Assembly (NCBI RefSeq): GCF_000721235.1
Contig: NZ_JOFH01000009.1
Coordinates: forward strand, 132,234-196,233
Direction of reading: 5' to 3'
DNA: 64,000 nt
DNA from: Streptomyces olivaceus
Lineage (GTDB): Bacteria; Actinomycetota; Actinomycetes; Streptomycetales; Streptomycetaceae
Made by a program: the position numbers and the translations under genes. Within the stretch, counting starts at the first letter, position 1. Every line of letters starts with the position of its first letter. This document shows positions 46,104 to 53,661 of the stretch, piece by piece. The notes beneath the pieces were generated by a model. It had not been told where the DNA came from. It did no database searches and was given only the letters and a program-made list of their open reading frames with translations.

Positions 46104-46466
46104 CCGAGCCGACCCGGCGCGGTTGCCCCGGTCCGACACCGCCCGCGCATCCCCCGCGCACGAAAGGGCACCGAATTGTGCCCTCAAAGCGCCGGAATGG
46201 CCGCCTCACGAAAGGGACGTGCCATGTTCCCGCATTTCACACCCGCCCCGAGCGCAGCCGCAACCCGGCACCGGGTTTACGCGTCTTCAGAAGGCGTAGG
46301 AGCGGTTCGGAGCACTTCTGTCACCGGATGTTCATGAAGCGTCGCAAGACGTTCACAAACCCCCATTGTCCGGTCAAGTCGTTCATATGACGGCTGATAA
46401 CGTGCCCGATGTTCCACCCTGTTCCACCCCCACAGAAACAAGTACCCGATCCTTGGATTTGGCTTT
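46104..46466. other. Intergenic region upstream of the carboxypeptidase gene
   Basis: These 363 bases include the decamer CACGAAAGGG twice (near 46160 and 46207), a perfect 7-bp hairpin at 46165-46184, and an AT-richer promoter-like stretch at about 46340-46466 with the repeated GTTCCACCC. A 37-codon ATG frame at 46224-46337 follows AAAGGGA but has no other support. No firm gene is present. Confidence 0.45.
46165..46184. terminator. Short hairpin downstream of the MoxR/DUF58 operon
   Basis: AGGGCAC and GTGCCCT pair perfectly around a CGAATT loop, 61 bases past the operon's last stop codon. It is a plausible terminator, though the 7-bp stem is weak for this genome and an operator role is possible. 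Confidence 0.4.
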
Positions 46467-47822
46467 ATGACTGGTACGCCAGACGAAACCCCCACGAACA
46501 CCTTCACCCCGGGCGGACGCCGTCGGCACCGCAAGGCAAGAGTGAGCCGCATCGGCGGGCGCCGGGCCCTCGTACTCGCGATGGCCGTGCCCGTGGCCTC
46601 CGCCACCCTGGCCGGCACGTCCGCGTTCGCCGCCGACAACACCGGCACCCAGGCCCAGGGCATCTCGGTCGACGACCTCGCCGCCGACGACGCGCAGTTG
46701 GTCAAGAACCTCGAAGAGCGCGTCGCCGACGAACGCCTGGGCAACGACGTCAGCGGCGTGGTGCTCGACGCCGACTCGGACACCGCCCTCTGGGACCACA
46801 ACGGCGCCACCGCGCTGATGCCGGCCTCCAACGCCAAGCTCGCCACGGCGACCACCGCCCTGACGCTGCTGGGCGCGAACCACGAGTTCACCACGAAGGC
46901 CGTGTACGGCGAGGGCACCCTCACCCTCGTCGGCGGCGGCGACCGCACCCTCACGAGCGACGACCTCGCCGAGATGGCCAAGACCGCCGCCGACGGCCTC
47001 AAGGCCGCGGGCCGGTCCGACGTCCAGGTCCGCATCGACGACAGCCTGTTCGCCGACCCGAGCCTCGCCCAGGGCTGGAACGAGGGCTACTACCCCACCG
47101 AGATCACGCCGGTCCGCTCACTCGTCGTGGACGGCGCCGCCGTCGACGACACGTCGATCGACGCCGGCAAGGTCTTCGCCGAGAAGCTCGCCGAGCAGGG
47201 CATCACCGTCGACGGCGAGGTCAGCCGCGCGACGACGAAGGACTCCGACGTCCCGGTGGCGCAGCACAAGTCGGCGCCGCTGTCGGAGATCGTCAAGACG
47301 ATGCTCAAGACGAGCGACAACAACATCGCCGAGACCCTGCTGCGGATGTCCGCCGTCGAACTGGGCAAGCCCGGCACCTTCGAGAGCGGCACCGCGCTCG
47401 TCCGCCAGGTCCTCAGCTCGTACGGGATCTCCCTCGACAACTTCGAGATGCACGACGGCAGCGGCCTCTCCCGCGACGACCGCATCCCGGCCGCCACCCT
47501 CGCGCAGCTCCTCGACTCGATCACCGAGTCCCCCGCCCTCAGCTCGATCCTGGAGGGCCTGCCGGTCGCCGGCGAGGCCGGGGCGAGCCTCGGCCCGGAG
47601 TGGGGCCGCTTCGACGACCCCAACTCCGAGTGCGCCGTCGGCAAGGTCCAGGCCAAGACCGGCACCCTCACCGGTGCCATCGCCCTCAGCGGTGTCACGA
47701 AGACCGAGGACGGCGACTGGCGGATCTTCTCCTTCATCGAGAACAACTCGACGGCCGACCCGACGGACATCAAGGACGCCATGGACGGCCTCGCCGCCAC
47801 CGTCAACGGCTGCTGGGCCTGA
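46467..47822 (+). CDS. dacB: D-alanyl-D-alanine carboxypeptidase/endopeptidase (PBP4, S13 family)
   Basis: The 451-residue exported protein has an Arg-rich N-terminus, a signal segment (RALVLAMAVPVASATLAGTS) and the three penicillin-binding motifs of family S13: SxxK (Ser121-Asn-Ala-Lys124 in MPASNAKLATA), SxN (TSDNNIAETLL) and KTG (QAKTGTLTG). It trims or hydrolyses peptidoglycan stem peptides outside the membrane. The arginine run before the hydrophobic segment might allow Tat export, but no clear twin-Arg consensus is visible. Confidence 0.93.
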   Translation: MTGTPDETPTNTFTPGGRRRHRKARVSRIGGRRALVLAMAVPVASATLAGTSAFAADNTGTQAQGISVDDLAADDAQLVKNLEERVADERLGNDVSGVVLDADSDTALWDHNGATALMPASNAKLATATTALTLLGANHEFTTKAVYGEGTLTLVGGGDRTLTSDDLAEMAKTAADGLKAAGRSDVQVRIDDSLFADPSLAQGWNEGYYPTEITPVRSLVVDGAAVDDTSIDAGKVFAEKLAEQGITVDGEVSRATTKDSDVPVAQHKSAPLSEIVKTMLKTSDNNIAETLLRMSAVELGKPGTFESGTALVRQVLSSYGISLDNFEMHDGSGLSRDDRIPAATLAQLLDSITESPALSSILEGLPVAGEAGASLGPEWGRFDDPNSECAVGKVQAKTGTLTGAIALSGVTKTEDGDWRIFSFIENNSTADPTDIKDAMDGLAATVNGCWA

Positions 47823-47935
47823 CCGCCCCCGCACCGAGCACACCCCACCCGTCTGCGCGCCGCCAACCGGCGGCGCGCAGACGCGCGAGAAGCTCCGGTG
47901 AACTGACCCAGCGACCCTGAAGCCGATCTCCGCAG

Positions 47936-48269
47936 GGGTCAGTCCCCGCGAGTGCGGGGAGCAGCTGACGCCGTTCTCCGCGATGGTCACGGACCCGGGA
48001 CCATCCCCGCGGGTGCGGGGAGCAGACGACCACCGAGCAGTACGGGGACTGTGGGGTGGGACCATCCCCGCGGGTGCGGGGAGCAGGCCATCATCGGCCT
48101 CGTCATGGGCGGCCTCACGGGACCATCCCCGCGGGTGCGGGGAGCAGGGGGTCTCTACGCTCGTCCACGTCGACGCTCCGGGACCATCCCCGCGGGTGCG
48201 GGGAGCAGATGCCGTCGCCGCTGCCGGGCTCGGTGTCGGTCGGACCATCCCCGCGGGTGCGGGGAGCAG
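47936..48269 (-). CRISPR. Type I-E-like CRISPR array, six repeats and five spacers
   Basis: Six 29-base repeats start at 47936, 47997, 48058, 48119, 48180 and 48241, an exact 61-base period with five 32-base spacers. On the plus strand they contain CCCCGCGGGTGCGGGG. On the minus strand they begin CTGCTCCCCGCACCCGCGGG, the usual actinobacterial I-E orientation. The repeat at 47936 has four mismatches and that at 48241 one, so 47936 is the leader-distal end and transcription runs leftward from 48270. No cas gene is in the window. Confidence 0.96.
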
Positions 48270-48342
48270 ACTGTTTGACCTGCGAGTTTATGGCCGCAGA
48301 GGCGTGTTTTCAGTGACTTTCGAAGATTCCGGCAAATAGGGC
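48270..48342 (-). promoter_or_regulatory. Leader of the first CRISPR array
   Basis: About 70 bases adjoining the last repeat are relatively AT-rich and include CAGTGACTTTC. They align with the sequence next to the second array, sharing ACTGTxTGACCTGxGA at the start and CAGTGACTTTC in the middle. Conservation beside both arrays supports its being the leader that carries the promoter and spacer-integration signals. Confidence 0.75.
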
Positions 48343-48422
48343 ACCCCGCGGTATCGGTCCGAACGTACGCAGAGTTGGTCGACCACAGCTCCGGCGGATT
48401 CCGACTGCCGCATGGCTCTCCC

Positions 48423-48827
48423 TCACGCAGGCTCCGGAAGCGGGCCGAGGTGTTCGGCCATGCGCTCGCGGAGCAGGAGGTACTCCTCATAGCGACGGGG
48501 CAGCGGGCCGGGCGGGCGTTCGACGACACGGGCGGCCGTGACGGTTTGTCCGAGGCGGAACTGTTCGCGCGTCAGGTCGAGCTCGATGCCATTGGGCAGC
48601 CGGTTCCACCAGTGGAAGTTGCGCTGAGCACCGTTGAGGTACACCTCGCCGACCACGCGATCGCCGCCGAAGATGTCGTTGACGATCAACGCCGTGATGT
48701 CGCAGTGGCCCCAGGCGGGGTTGCCGGGCTGCCACTCGGCCCGGTCGCGGTCGTCGGGTGAACATGTGTCGGCAGCCCAACTGGCACGCAGGGCTCTGTC
48801 GATGTCGAGCAGGCTCCAAAAGGTCAC
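48423..48827 (-). CDS. YunG-family protein
   Basis: About 134 residues from a GTG (VTFWSLLDIDRALRASWAAD), with the family landmarks SWAADTCSPD, NPAWGHCDITALIVNDIFGG, NFHWWNRLPNGIELDLTREQ and F. The conserved Cys, His and Asp residues suggest a papain-like or transglutaminase-like fold, but no activity is established. An ATG at 48860 is an alternative start. It is transcribed toward the first CRISPR leader. Confidence 0.75.
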   Translation of the reverse strand: MTFWSLLDIDRALRASWAADTCSPDDRDRAEWQPGNPAWGHCDITALIVNDIFGGDRVVGEVYLNGAQRNFHWWNRLPNGIELDLTREQFRLGQTVTAARVVERPPGPLPRRYEEYLLLRERMAEHLGPLPEPA

Positions 48828-48937
48828 ACACGCAGCATCGCAGCCGCCTCTGACATGCATGCCCCCAGCACGCGCGGCGCCCGCCGGTTGCGCAGCCCGG
48901 TCTGTCGCCCGCCCCGTGGGCAGGGCAGGATCGGGGC

Positions 48938-49951
48938 ATGAGGATTCTCGTCATGGGTGGAACGTGGTTCCTGGGCAAGGCGATTGCGGAAACCGCCTTG
49001 GCAAGGGGGTGGGACGTCACCACCTTCAACCGCGGTCGGTCCGGCGTGGACGTACCCGGTGTGGAGGCGGTGCACGGTGACCGTACGGTCCAGGAGGATC
49101 TGTACAAGCTCGCGCAGCGTGGCCCCTGGGACGCCGTCGTCGACACGTCCAGCTCCGAGCTGCCGCCTCGCGACGTCCGTCGCGCCGCCACCGCGCTGGC
49201 CGGAGCCGCACGCCGCTGGGTGCACCTGTCCACCGTCTCCGTCTACGAGCGCTGGCCGCACGAACCGCTGACGGAGGACTCCCCCCTGCTGCGGTGCCCG
49301 GCCGACGCCGACCAGTCGTTCGGGTACACCGGGGAGGACGGCAGCCCCACGAAGTACGGCTTCCAGAAGGCCGGCGGGGAGCGGGCCGTGGTCGAAGCCT
49401 TCGGTGACGAAGCGGTCCTCCTGCGGCCCGGCGTCATTCTGGGGCCCGGCGAGTACGTGGGCAGGCTGCCCTGGTGGCTGGAGCGCGCGAAGCGCGGTGG
49501 CCGCATGCTCGCGCCCGCACCCGCGGAGCAGCGGATCCAGCCGGTGGACGTCCGGGACGTCGCCGGCTTCGCCGTGCAGCAGGCAGCCGGCACGGGCCGC
49601 GGAGCCTTCAACGTGGCTCATCCCGACGGGATCTCGTTCGGCGGTTTCCTCACCGAGTGTCTGCGGGTCACCGGGGGCGACGGGACGCCCGTCTGGGCGG
49701 ACCCGACCGTGCTGGCGGAGCACCGTGTGAAGCAGTGGACCGAGATGCCCTTGTGGCGCACCCACGCCGGCGTCTGGTCGGTCGACGCCCGACGGGCGGT
49801 CGAGGCGGGCCTTCGCTGCCGGCCGATCGCGGACACGGTGCGGGACACCTGGACATGGTGGGAGGGGAACGGGCGTCCCGTGGACCACCCGCGACGGGCG
49901 GAGCACGGGATCGCTGCGCAGAAGGAGACACGGATCCTCGCCTCCCTGTGA
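48938..49951 (+). CDS. NAD(P)-dependent epimerase/dehydratase (extended SDR)
   Basis: The 337-residue protein starts MRILVMGGTWFLGKAIAETA, a Gly-rich nucleotide-binding motif of the atypical GGTxFLG type. VHLSTVSVYE provides the active-site Ser, and TKYGFQKAGGERAV the YxxxK-like catalytic pair. These reductases modify nucleotide sugars or isoprenoids; relatives with GGTxFLG include CSP41/isoflavone-reductase-like proteins. Substrate unknown. It diverges from the YunG-like gene. Confidence 0.85.
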   Translation: MRILVMGGTWFLGKAIAETALARGWDVTTFNRGRSGVDVPGVEAVHGDRTVQEDLYKLAQRGPWDAVVDTSSSELPPRDVRRAATALAGAARRWVHLSTVSVYERWPHEPLTEDSPLLRCPADADQSFGYTGEDGSPTKYGFQKAGGERAVVEAFGDEAVLLRPGVILGPGEYVGRLPWWLERAKRGGRMLAPAPAEQRIQPVDVRDVAGFAVQQAAGTGRGAFNVAHPDGISFGGFLTECLRVTGGDGTPVWADPTVLAEHRVKQWTEMPLWRTHAGVWSVDARRAVEAGLRCRPIADTVRDTWTWWEGNGRPVDHPRRAEHGIAAQKETRILASL

Positions 49952-50026
49952 GTCACCGTGGTCCGGTCCGCCCCCGTGGTTCCGGCGGTTCCGGCGGTTC
50001 CGGTCCCATCCCGGGAGTTCCTGTAA

Positions 50027-51352
50027 TCAGAACCCGATCGCCAGAAGGGCCACGGACGGGCCGAGTCGGTACGGCGGGGAGACCCGGGTGAACTCCTCGA
50101 CCTGTTCCCGCAGCTGCGAGGGGAGTTGCGAGCCGTGGTAGCGCGGCCGTGACAGGTGCCTCCCGATGCGGGCCGTCCGGACGACGACGCCCGTCTTGCG
50201 CTGCTCGGCCGGCACCTCCCAGATCGGCGCCAGCGCCTCGGCGGCGCCCTCCACGTTGTCGGACAGCAGGCGGGCGTACGCCAGGTCGGCGGCCGCGCCC
50301 GCCAGGACGTGGGTGGACCGTTCGCCCCGCGCCCGCTGCCCGAGGAGGGCGATGGCACGGCCGGCCTCCGTCTCGGCCTGCTCCGCGTCCCCCATGAGCA
50401 GAGCCGTCGTGCTGTTCGACATGGCCAGCCGCTCCTCGGAGAAGCCGAACTCGCCACCCACCTCGTCGTGCAGCTCGTCACGCGCCTCCTCGCCCCGGTC
50501 CTCCGACAGCCGGATCGTGCGACGTGCGGACGTGACATCGCCGAGGTGGGCGTACGCGCGGGCAGCGATGGCGTTCAGGCGCCGTTGGGCGACGTCGCCG
50601 AGACCGCCGTACGACAGTGCTCGCCGGGCCTTCGACAGGGCCTCCCCAGGCTCTCCCGAGTGGTAGGCGATGTAGGCCAGGGTTCCGTCGGCGTAGGCCT
50701 GCAGGGGCGCGAAGCGCGTGCTCTCGGCGTAGACGGCCGTCGCCCTGGCGAGGGTGCGGGCGCTGGGGAAGTACCCCAGGTCGAATGCGGCGACCGCGAG
50801 GAGTGCGGCCGTCTGACCGTTGAGGATCATCAGGGTCTGCTGCTGGAACGGAACCTGCGTACGGTCCCGGTGCCGTTCGATGTCACGGCGCAGAGTGTCG
50901 GCCGCTTCGTAGGCGTCTGCGGCCGACAGGCCGTGGTACCGCCGGGCGAGGCTCACCACCTGATCGCGGAGTTCGTCGATGGTGTTGTCGGAGATGGACG
51001 CCGCGGCGGTCGCGTCGGCGCCGTCGTGGGCTTCACGTGCGGTCATCTGAACTCGCTCTTCCAGGTCGAACGCGGGTACCTGGGGATCGTCCGCCGGTGG
51101 CGCCGCGAAAAGCTGCGCTGCCGTGTACCCGGGCCACATGGTCTCCAGGACGTGGCAGGTCTCCGGCCCGGGCAACCCGGTGAGTTTGCCGCCGGTCCAG
51201 CGCCGGAACTGCGTCTCGCCGCAGGTCGGGTTGTTGGTGCTGTTCCCGAAGAGGCGGACGCCGGTCTCGTTGAACTTCTTGTCGAACCGGCGGTAGGTGA
51301 GGTTGTCCCGGTCGCACAGCTTGGCGAGCAGGGTCCTCGGTGCGCTTCTCAA
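50027..51352 (-). CDS. Helical-repeat regulator typical of Streptomyces
   Basis: About 441 residues. The N-terminal block LRSAPRTLLAKLCDRDNLTY and NPTCGETQFRRWTGGKLTGL look like a helix-turn-helix-related domain found in many Streptomyces regulatory proteins. The remainder is TPR-like helices (AIAARAYAHLGDVTSARRTI, LAGAAADLAYARLLSDNVEG). It lies near a biosynthetic cluster and diverges from its first genes, so it may regulate the lanthipeptide operon (inference). The start is uncertain: a TTG at 51352 after GGGGGG is chosen, with GTG codons at 51385 and 51463 possible. Confidence 0.75.
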   Translation of the reverse strand: MRSAPRTLLAKLCDRDNLTYRRFDKKFNETGVRLFGNSTNNPTCGETQFRRWTGGKLTGLPGPETCHVLETMWPGYTAAQLFAAPPADDPQVPAFDLEERVQMTAREAHDGADATAAASISDNTIDELRDQVVSLARRYHGLSAADAYEAADTLRRDIERHRDRTQVPFQQQTLMILNGQTAALLAVAAFDLGYFPSARTLARATAVYAESTRFAPLQAYADGTLAYIAYHSGEPGEALSKARRALSYGGLGDVAQRRLNAIAARAYAHLGDVTSARRTIRLSEDRGEEARDELHDEVGGEFGFSEERLAMSNSTTALLMGDAEQAETEAGRAIALLGQRARGERSTHVLAGAAADLAYARLLSDNVEGAAEALAPIWEVPAEQRKTGVVVRTARIGRHLSRPRYHGSQLPSQLREQVEEFTRVSPPYRLGPSVALLAIGF

Positions 51353-51663
51353 TCCGCCCCCCAAGTCTGCGGCACCGCGCCTCACGGCCTGCGGATGGAT
51401 CCCTTCGCCCGAAGGAGACTCCGGCTTCCCTCCAAGCGGCAATACACCTCGTGCAGAAGCCACTTCAAAGCTATCCCGACGCCACGAGTGTCATCCGTAA
51501 GAGCCGCAGGAACCATGCTTCCGGCCATGGCGAGGTCACGTGCCCCGGGGGAACGATGATCACCCGGATTTCGCCGGACCAGCACGTCCGAGCACAGTCG
51601 CCCCGGTCGGCGCCGCGACGCCGTAGTCCGTTCGCCGACCTGCCCCTCGAAGGAACCCGTCTC
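51353..51663. other. Divergent region between the helical-repeat regulator and the lanthipeptide-side genes
   Basis: Just over 300 bases with a less GC-rich section at about 51440-51520, probably holding promoters for both directions. Open frames continue into it from both neighbours, so either gene could start slightly earlier. No operator is recognised. Confidence 0.35.
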
Positions 51664-52176
51664 ATGGCTCCTGCCGCGACCGTCGAGAAGGCTCCGCCCT
51701 CTCCCCAGCCGACGTCCCTGCCCTTCCTCCAGCCGACGTTCCTGCCCTCGCCGTCCTCTCCGCTCGTTCCGCGCCGGGCTCGGCGCAGGGAAGACCTCCA
51801 GCGCATCGTCGTACTGCTCCGGCCCGGCCTGCCGGTCGACGGGGCCTTCGACGTCGTCGTCGCGGTTCTCGGCGACAGAGCCGCACCGGCTGAGGACGAC
51901 GTGCCGGCCCTCGCCGAGCGGTTCCTCGGGGCCGGTCGGGTACAGGGCCACCGCCCGGTCCCGGTGCACGCCGTGGCCGGGAAGCAGTCCGGCGAACCGG
52001 GTCGCGGGGTGTACCTTGTCGCGCCGGCGCACGACCCTCTGGGGCAGCCGACGCGTATGGACGGTACGGCACTGCCCGGTCGTCGCCTCCGCCGCCTCGC
52101 TCTCGGTCTCGCCCTCGCCGCTCAGGATCTGCTGGAGCTGTTGCAGTCCGGCGAGAGGGGCCGACGTCGTGCCTGA
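51664..52176 (+). CDS. Hypothetical protein at the head of the lanthipeptide-side operon
   Basis: From an ATG with AAGGA nine bases upstream, 170 residues with a Pro-rich start and a helical body (DLQRIVVLLRPGLPVDGAFD; LRRLALGLALAAQDLLELLQ). Third codon positions are strongly GC, which supports this frame, but the opposite strand shares codon boundaries and is also open. Its TGA overlaps the next gene's GTG by eight bases, favouring a real coupled pair. No family assigned. Confidence 0.5.
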   Translation: MAPAATVEKAPPSPQPTSLPFLQPTFLPSPSSPLVPRRARRREDLQRIVVLLRPGLPVDGAFDVVVAVLGDRAAPAEDDVPALAERFLGAGRVQGHRPVPVHAVAGKQSGEPGRGVYLVAPAHDPLGQPTRMDGTALPGRRLRRLALGLALAAQDLLELLQSGERGRRRA

Positions 52177-52640
52177 GCCAATGCCGTCACAGGCGGAGCC
52201 CGACGTCACCGTCATGCCCCCGGCCAAGGCCTACGACTTCGACTACTTCCGGTGCCGGGTGGATGCCGGACTCCTGTCGCGGAGCATCGCCGTCCGCGTG
52301 TTCCGCATACCGCTGCTCGCCGTGCCGGTGGGCGGTAGCAGGCGCGGAGGCTGGTTCGGCGCCGGCGACCTCGCCGGCGCGCTGGCCGTGCGTCAGGTCC
52401 TGGCGGCCCTCAACGGCTTCCCGTGCGCGCGTCACGTGGCAGCGCATCCCGAGTTGTTCCTACGCGGTCGAGTGGGGGGACCGTCCTCCGGCCACGTGCC
52501 TCGACGACAACGAGCGCCTGGCCTTCTACGGCCTCACGTGGCCCGACCTCGCCCCCGGCCGCCCCCACCGCTCCCGCGCATCCGCTGTCTCCAGCGGTTC
52601 CTCCAACACGGCTTGTCCGTACAGCTGCGGCCCTCACTGA
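52169..52640 (+). pseudogene. DUF6302-like gene with an apparent +1 frameshift
   Basis: From a GTG after GAGAGGGG, one frame encodes AYDFDYFRCRVDAGLLSRSI, VFRIPLLAVPVGGSRRGGWF and AALNGFPCAR, then loses family character. At about 52425-52436, in the alternating run GTGCGCGCGTC, the +1 frame takes over with VTWQRIPSCSYAVEWGDRPP and ERLAFYGLTWPDL and stops at 52640. The two halves join into one protein resembling, from memory, the DUF6302 family. One extra base, or a two-base loss, explains it. Mutation, programmed shift or assembly error cannot be told apart here. Confidence 0.65.
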
Positions 52641-52652
52641 AAGGAGCCGGAC

Positions 52653-53180
52653 GTGCACATTCCTGGATCAAGGAGTCTCCCCAGGCCTCCCAGAACTGCC
52701 ACGGCGACGACCGCGGTACGGACTCGTGGCACAGCCCCGCCCGCCGCGGTGGAAGTGATGAACGAGCGAATCGCGGTGGCCGGCCCTCGCAGTGACGGCA
52801 TGCCCCGCCCGCAGGACGCGGCGCGGGTGGGCGTCCTCCGCCGGATCGCCGCCGCCAGACTCAAGCATCGCGGGCTCGACGCGATGACCGGCGACGTCCT
52901 GCTCATCTCCTCCGAACTGCTGACGAATGCCTTGCTGCACAGCGGGGCGACGGAGATCACGCTGAATCTCACCGTCCACGACGGATACCTCCGTATCACC
53001 GTCACCGACGGCATGCCGGGGCGAGCGAAACGCCGGAAGGCCGACGACGAGGCCGAGACGGGGCGAGGGCTCGGACTCGTCGAAGTCCTGGCCGAGCAGA
53101 GCGGTGGCACCTGGGGCACCAGCGAGCACGGCGCGGCGACCTGGTGCAGCCTTCGCGTACCCGCCGGTCAGCGGCAGTGA
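52653..53180 (+). CDS. Regulatory ATP-binding protein (HATPase_c) of the lanthipeptide locus
   Basis: The 175-residue product of a GTG with AAGGAG six bases upstream. After an Arg/Pro/Thr-rich stretch it contains a single GHKL ATPase domain: LLISSELLTNALLHSGATEI (N box), RITVTDGMPGRAK and TGRGLGLVEVLAEQSGGTWG. This anti-sigma-type fold is frequently found beside FxLD and related RiPP clusters. It starts 12 bases after the frameshifted gene and likely belongs to the same transcript. Confidence 0.88.
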   Translation: MHIPGSRSLPRPPRTATATTAVRTRGTAPPAAVEVMNERIAVAGPRSDGMPRPQDAARVGVLRRIAAARLKHRGLDAMTGDVLLISSELLTNALLHSGATEITLNLTVHDGYLRITVTDGMPGRAKRRKADDEAETGRGLGLVEVLAEQSGGTWGTSEHGAATWCSLRVPAGQRQ

Positions 53181-53305
53181 TGCCGCCGGTCACCGGGCCG
53201 ATGCACGGCCGGCCATGTCCGCACCGCTCCTGATCCTGCTCGACCTGCCCGGACAACAGGTGGTCGGCCACGGGCCCGGCGCCACTCTCCCCATACCGAG
53301 CAGTG

Positions 53306-53353
53306 CCCCAGGTGCGGGCTGCACCCGCCAGGCACGGCAGCCCGCACCTGGGG
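53306..53353 (+). terminator. 17-bp perfect stem-loop between the ATPase and precursor genes
   Basis: CCCCAGGTGCGGGCTGC (53306-53322) and its exact complement (53337-53353) flank a 14-base loop. This is the strongest hairpin I found in the window. It lies 126 bases past the ATPase stop and 53 bases before the precursor start, so it would end the upstream transcript or attenuate entry into the precursor. Confidence 0.75.
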
Positions 53354-53405
53354 TCCTGAGATCCCCCGCCCCGTCCCGGGGCGGACCGACGACCAAGGAG
53401 CACCC

Positions 53406-53582
53406 GTGTCGATCCCGACCTACCAGCCTCCTCAGCCGACCACAGCCGTTGCCGAGCCACTGCCTGCCGAGGAGTGGGAGCTGGACACCACCGTCACCCG
53501 GGCTCCGGTCCCGATCGTCGAGGCGTGCGGCACCGGTGACGGCTGCGCCAAGACCTGCGCCTCGTCCTGCGCGTCCAGCTGA
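53406..53582 (+). CDS. FxLD-family lanthipeptide precursor
   Basis: A 58-residue peptide starting at a GTG with AAGGAG five bases upstream. The leader carries WELD (residues 24-27), a Trp variant of the FxLD box that the dehydratase recognises in this family. The core, from about residue 40, is ACGTGDGCAKTCASSCASS: four cysteines (41, 47, 51, 55) interleaved with Thr43, Thr50 and Ser53, 54, 57 and 58, plus an Asp45-Gly46 pair. The enzymes for lanthionine formation and Asp methylation follow directly. Too short for reliable automatic gene calling, so easily missed. Confidence 0.92.
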   Translation: MSIPTYQPPQPTTAVAEPLPAEEWELDTTVTRAPVPIVEACGTGDGCAKTCASSCASS

Positions 53583-53594
53583 CCCGCACTCCCC

Positions 53595-53637
53595 TGCGGC
53601 GGTGCGGGCGACCTCCCGCGCCTCCCGCACCGCCGCA
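53595..53637 (+). terminator. Attenuator-like stem-loop between precursor and dehydratase
   Basis: TGCGGCGGTGCGGG (53595-53608) pairs perfectly with CCCGCACCGCCGCA (53624-53637) across a 15-base loop, starting 13 bases after the precursor stop. Partial termination here would give much more precursor than enzyme mRNA, as is known for lantibiotic operons. Confidence 0.7.
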
Positions 53638-53661
53638 CCACTCACCGAGGAGTCACTGACG

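Noticed and set aside
46224..46337. 37-codon frame upstream of the carboxypeptidase gene
   Set aside because: It has an AAAGGGA site but no family, no coupling and an unremarkable product; noted only within the intergenic entry.
51382..52227. Minus-strand frame opposite the hypothetical and the start of the DUF6302-like gene
   Set aside because: It shares codon boundaries with the plus frame, but the product lacks hydrophobic core segments and the plus frame is coupled to the next gene.
53104..53661. Upstream extension of the lanB frame
   Set aside because: The open frame runs over the hairpins and the precursor gene; the ATG at 53662 has a proper ribosome-binding site and matches LanB N-termini.
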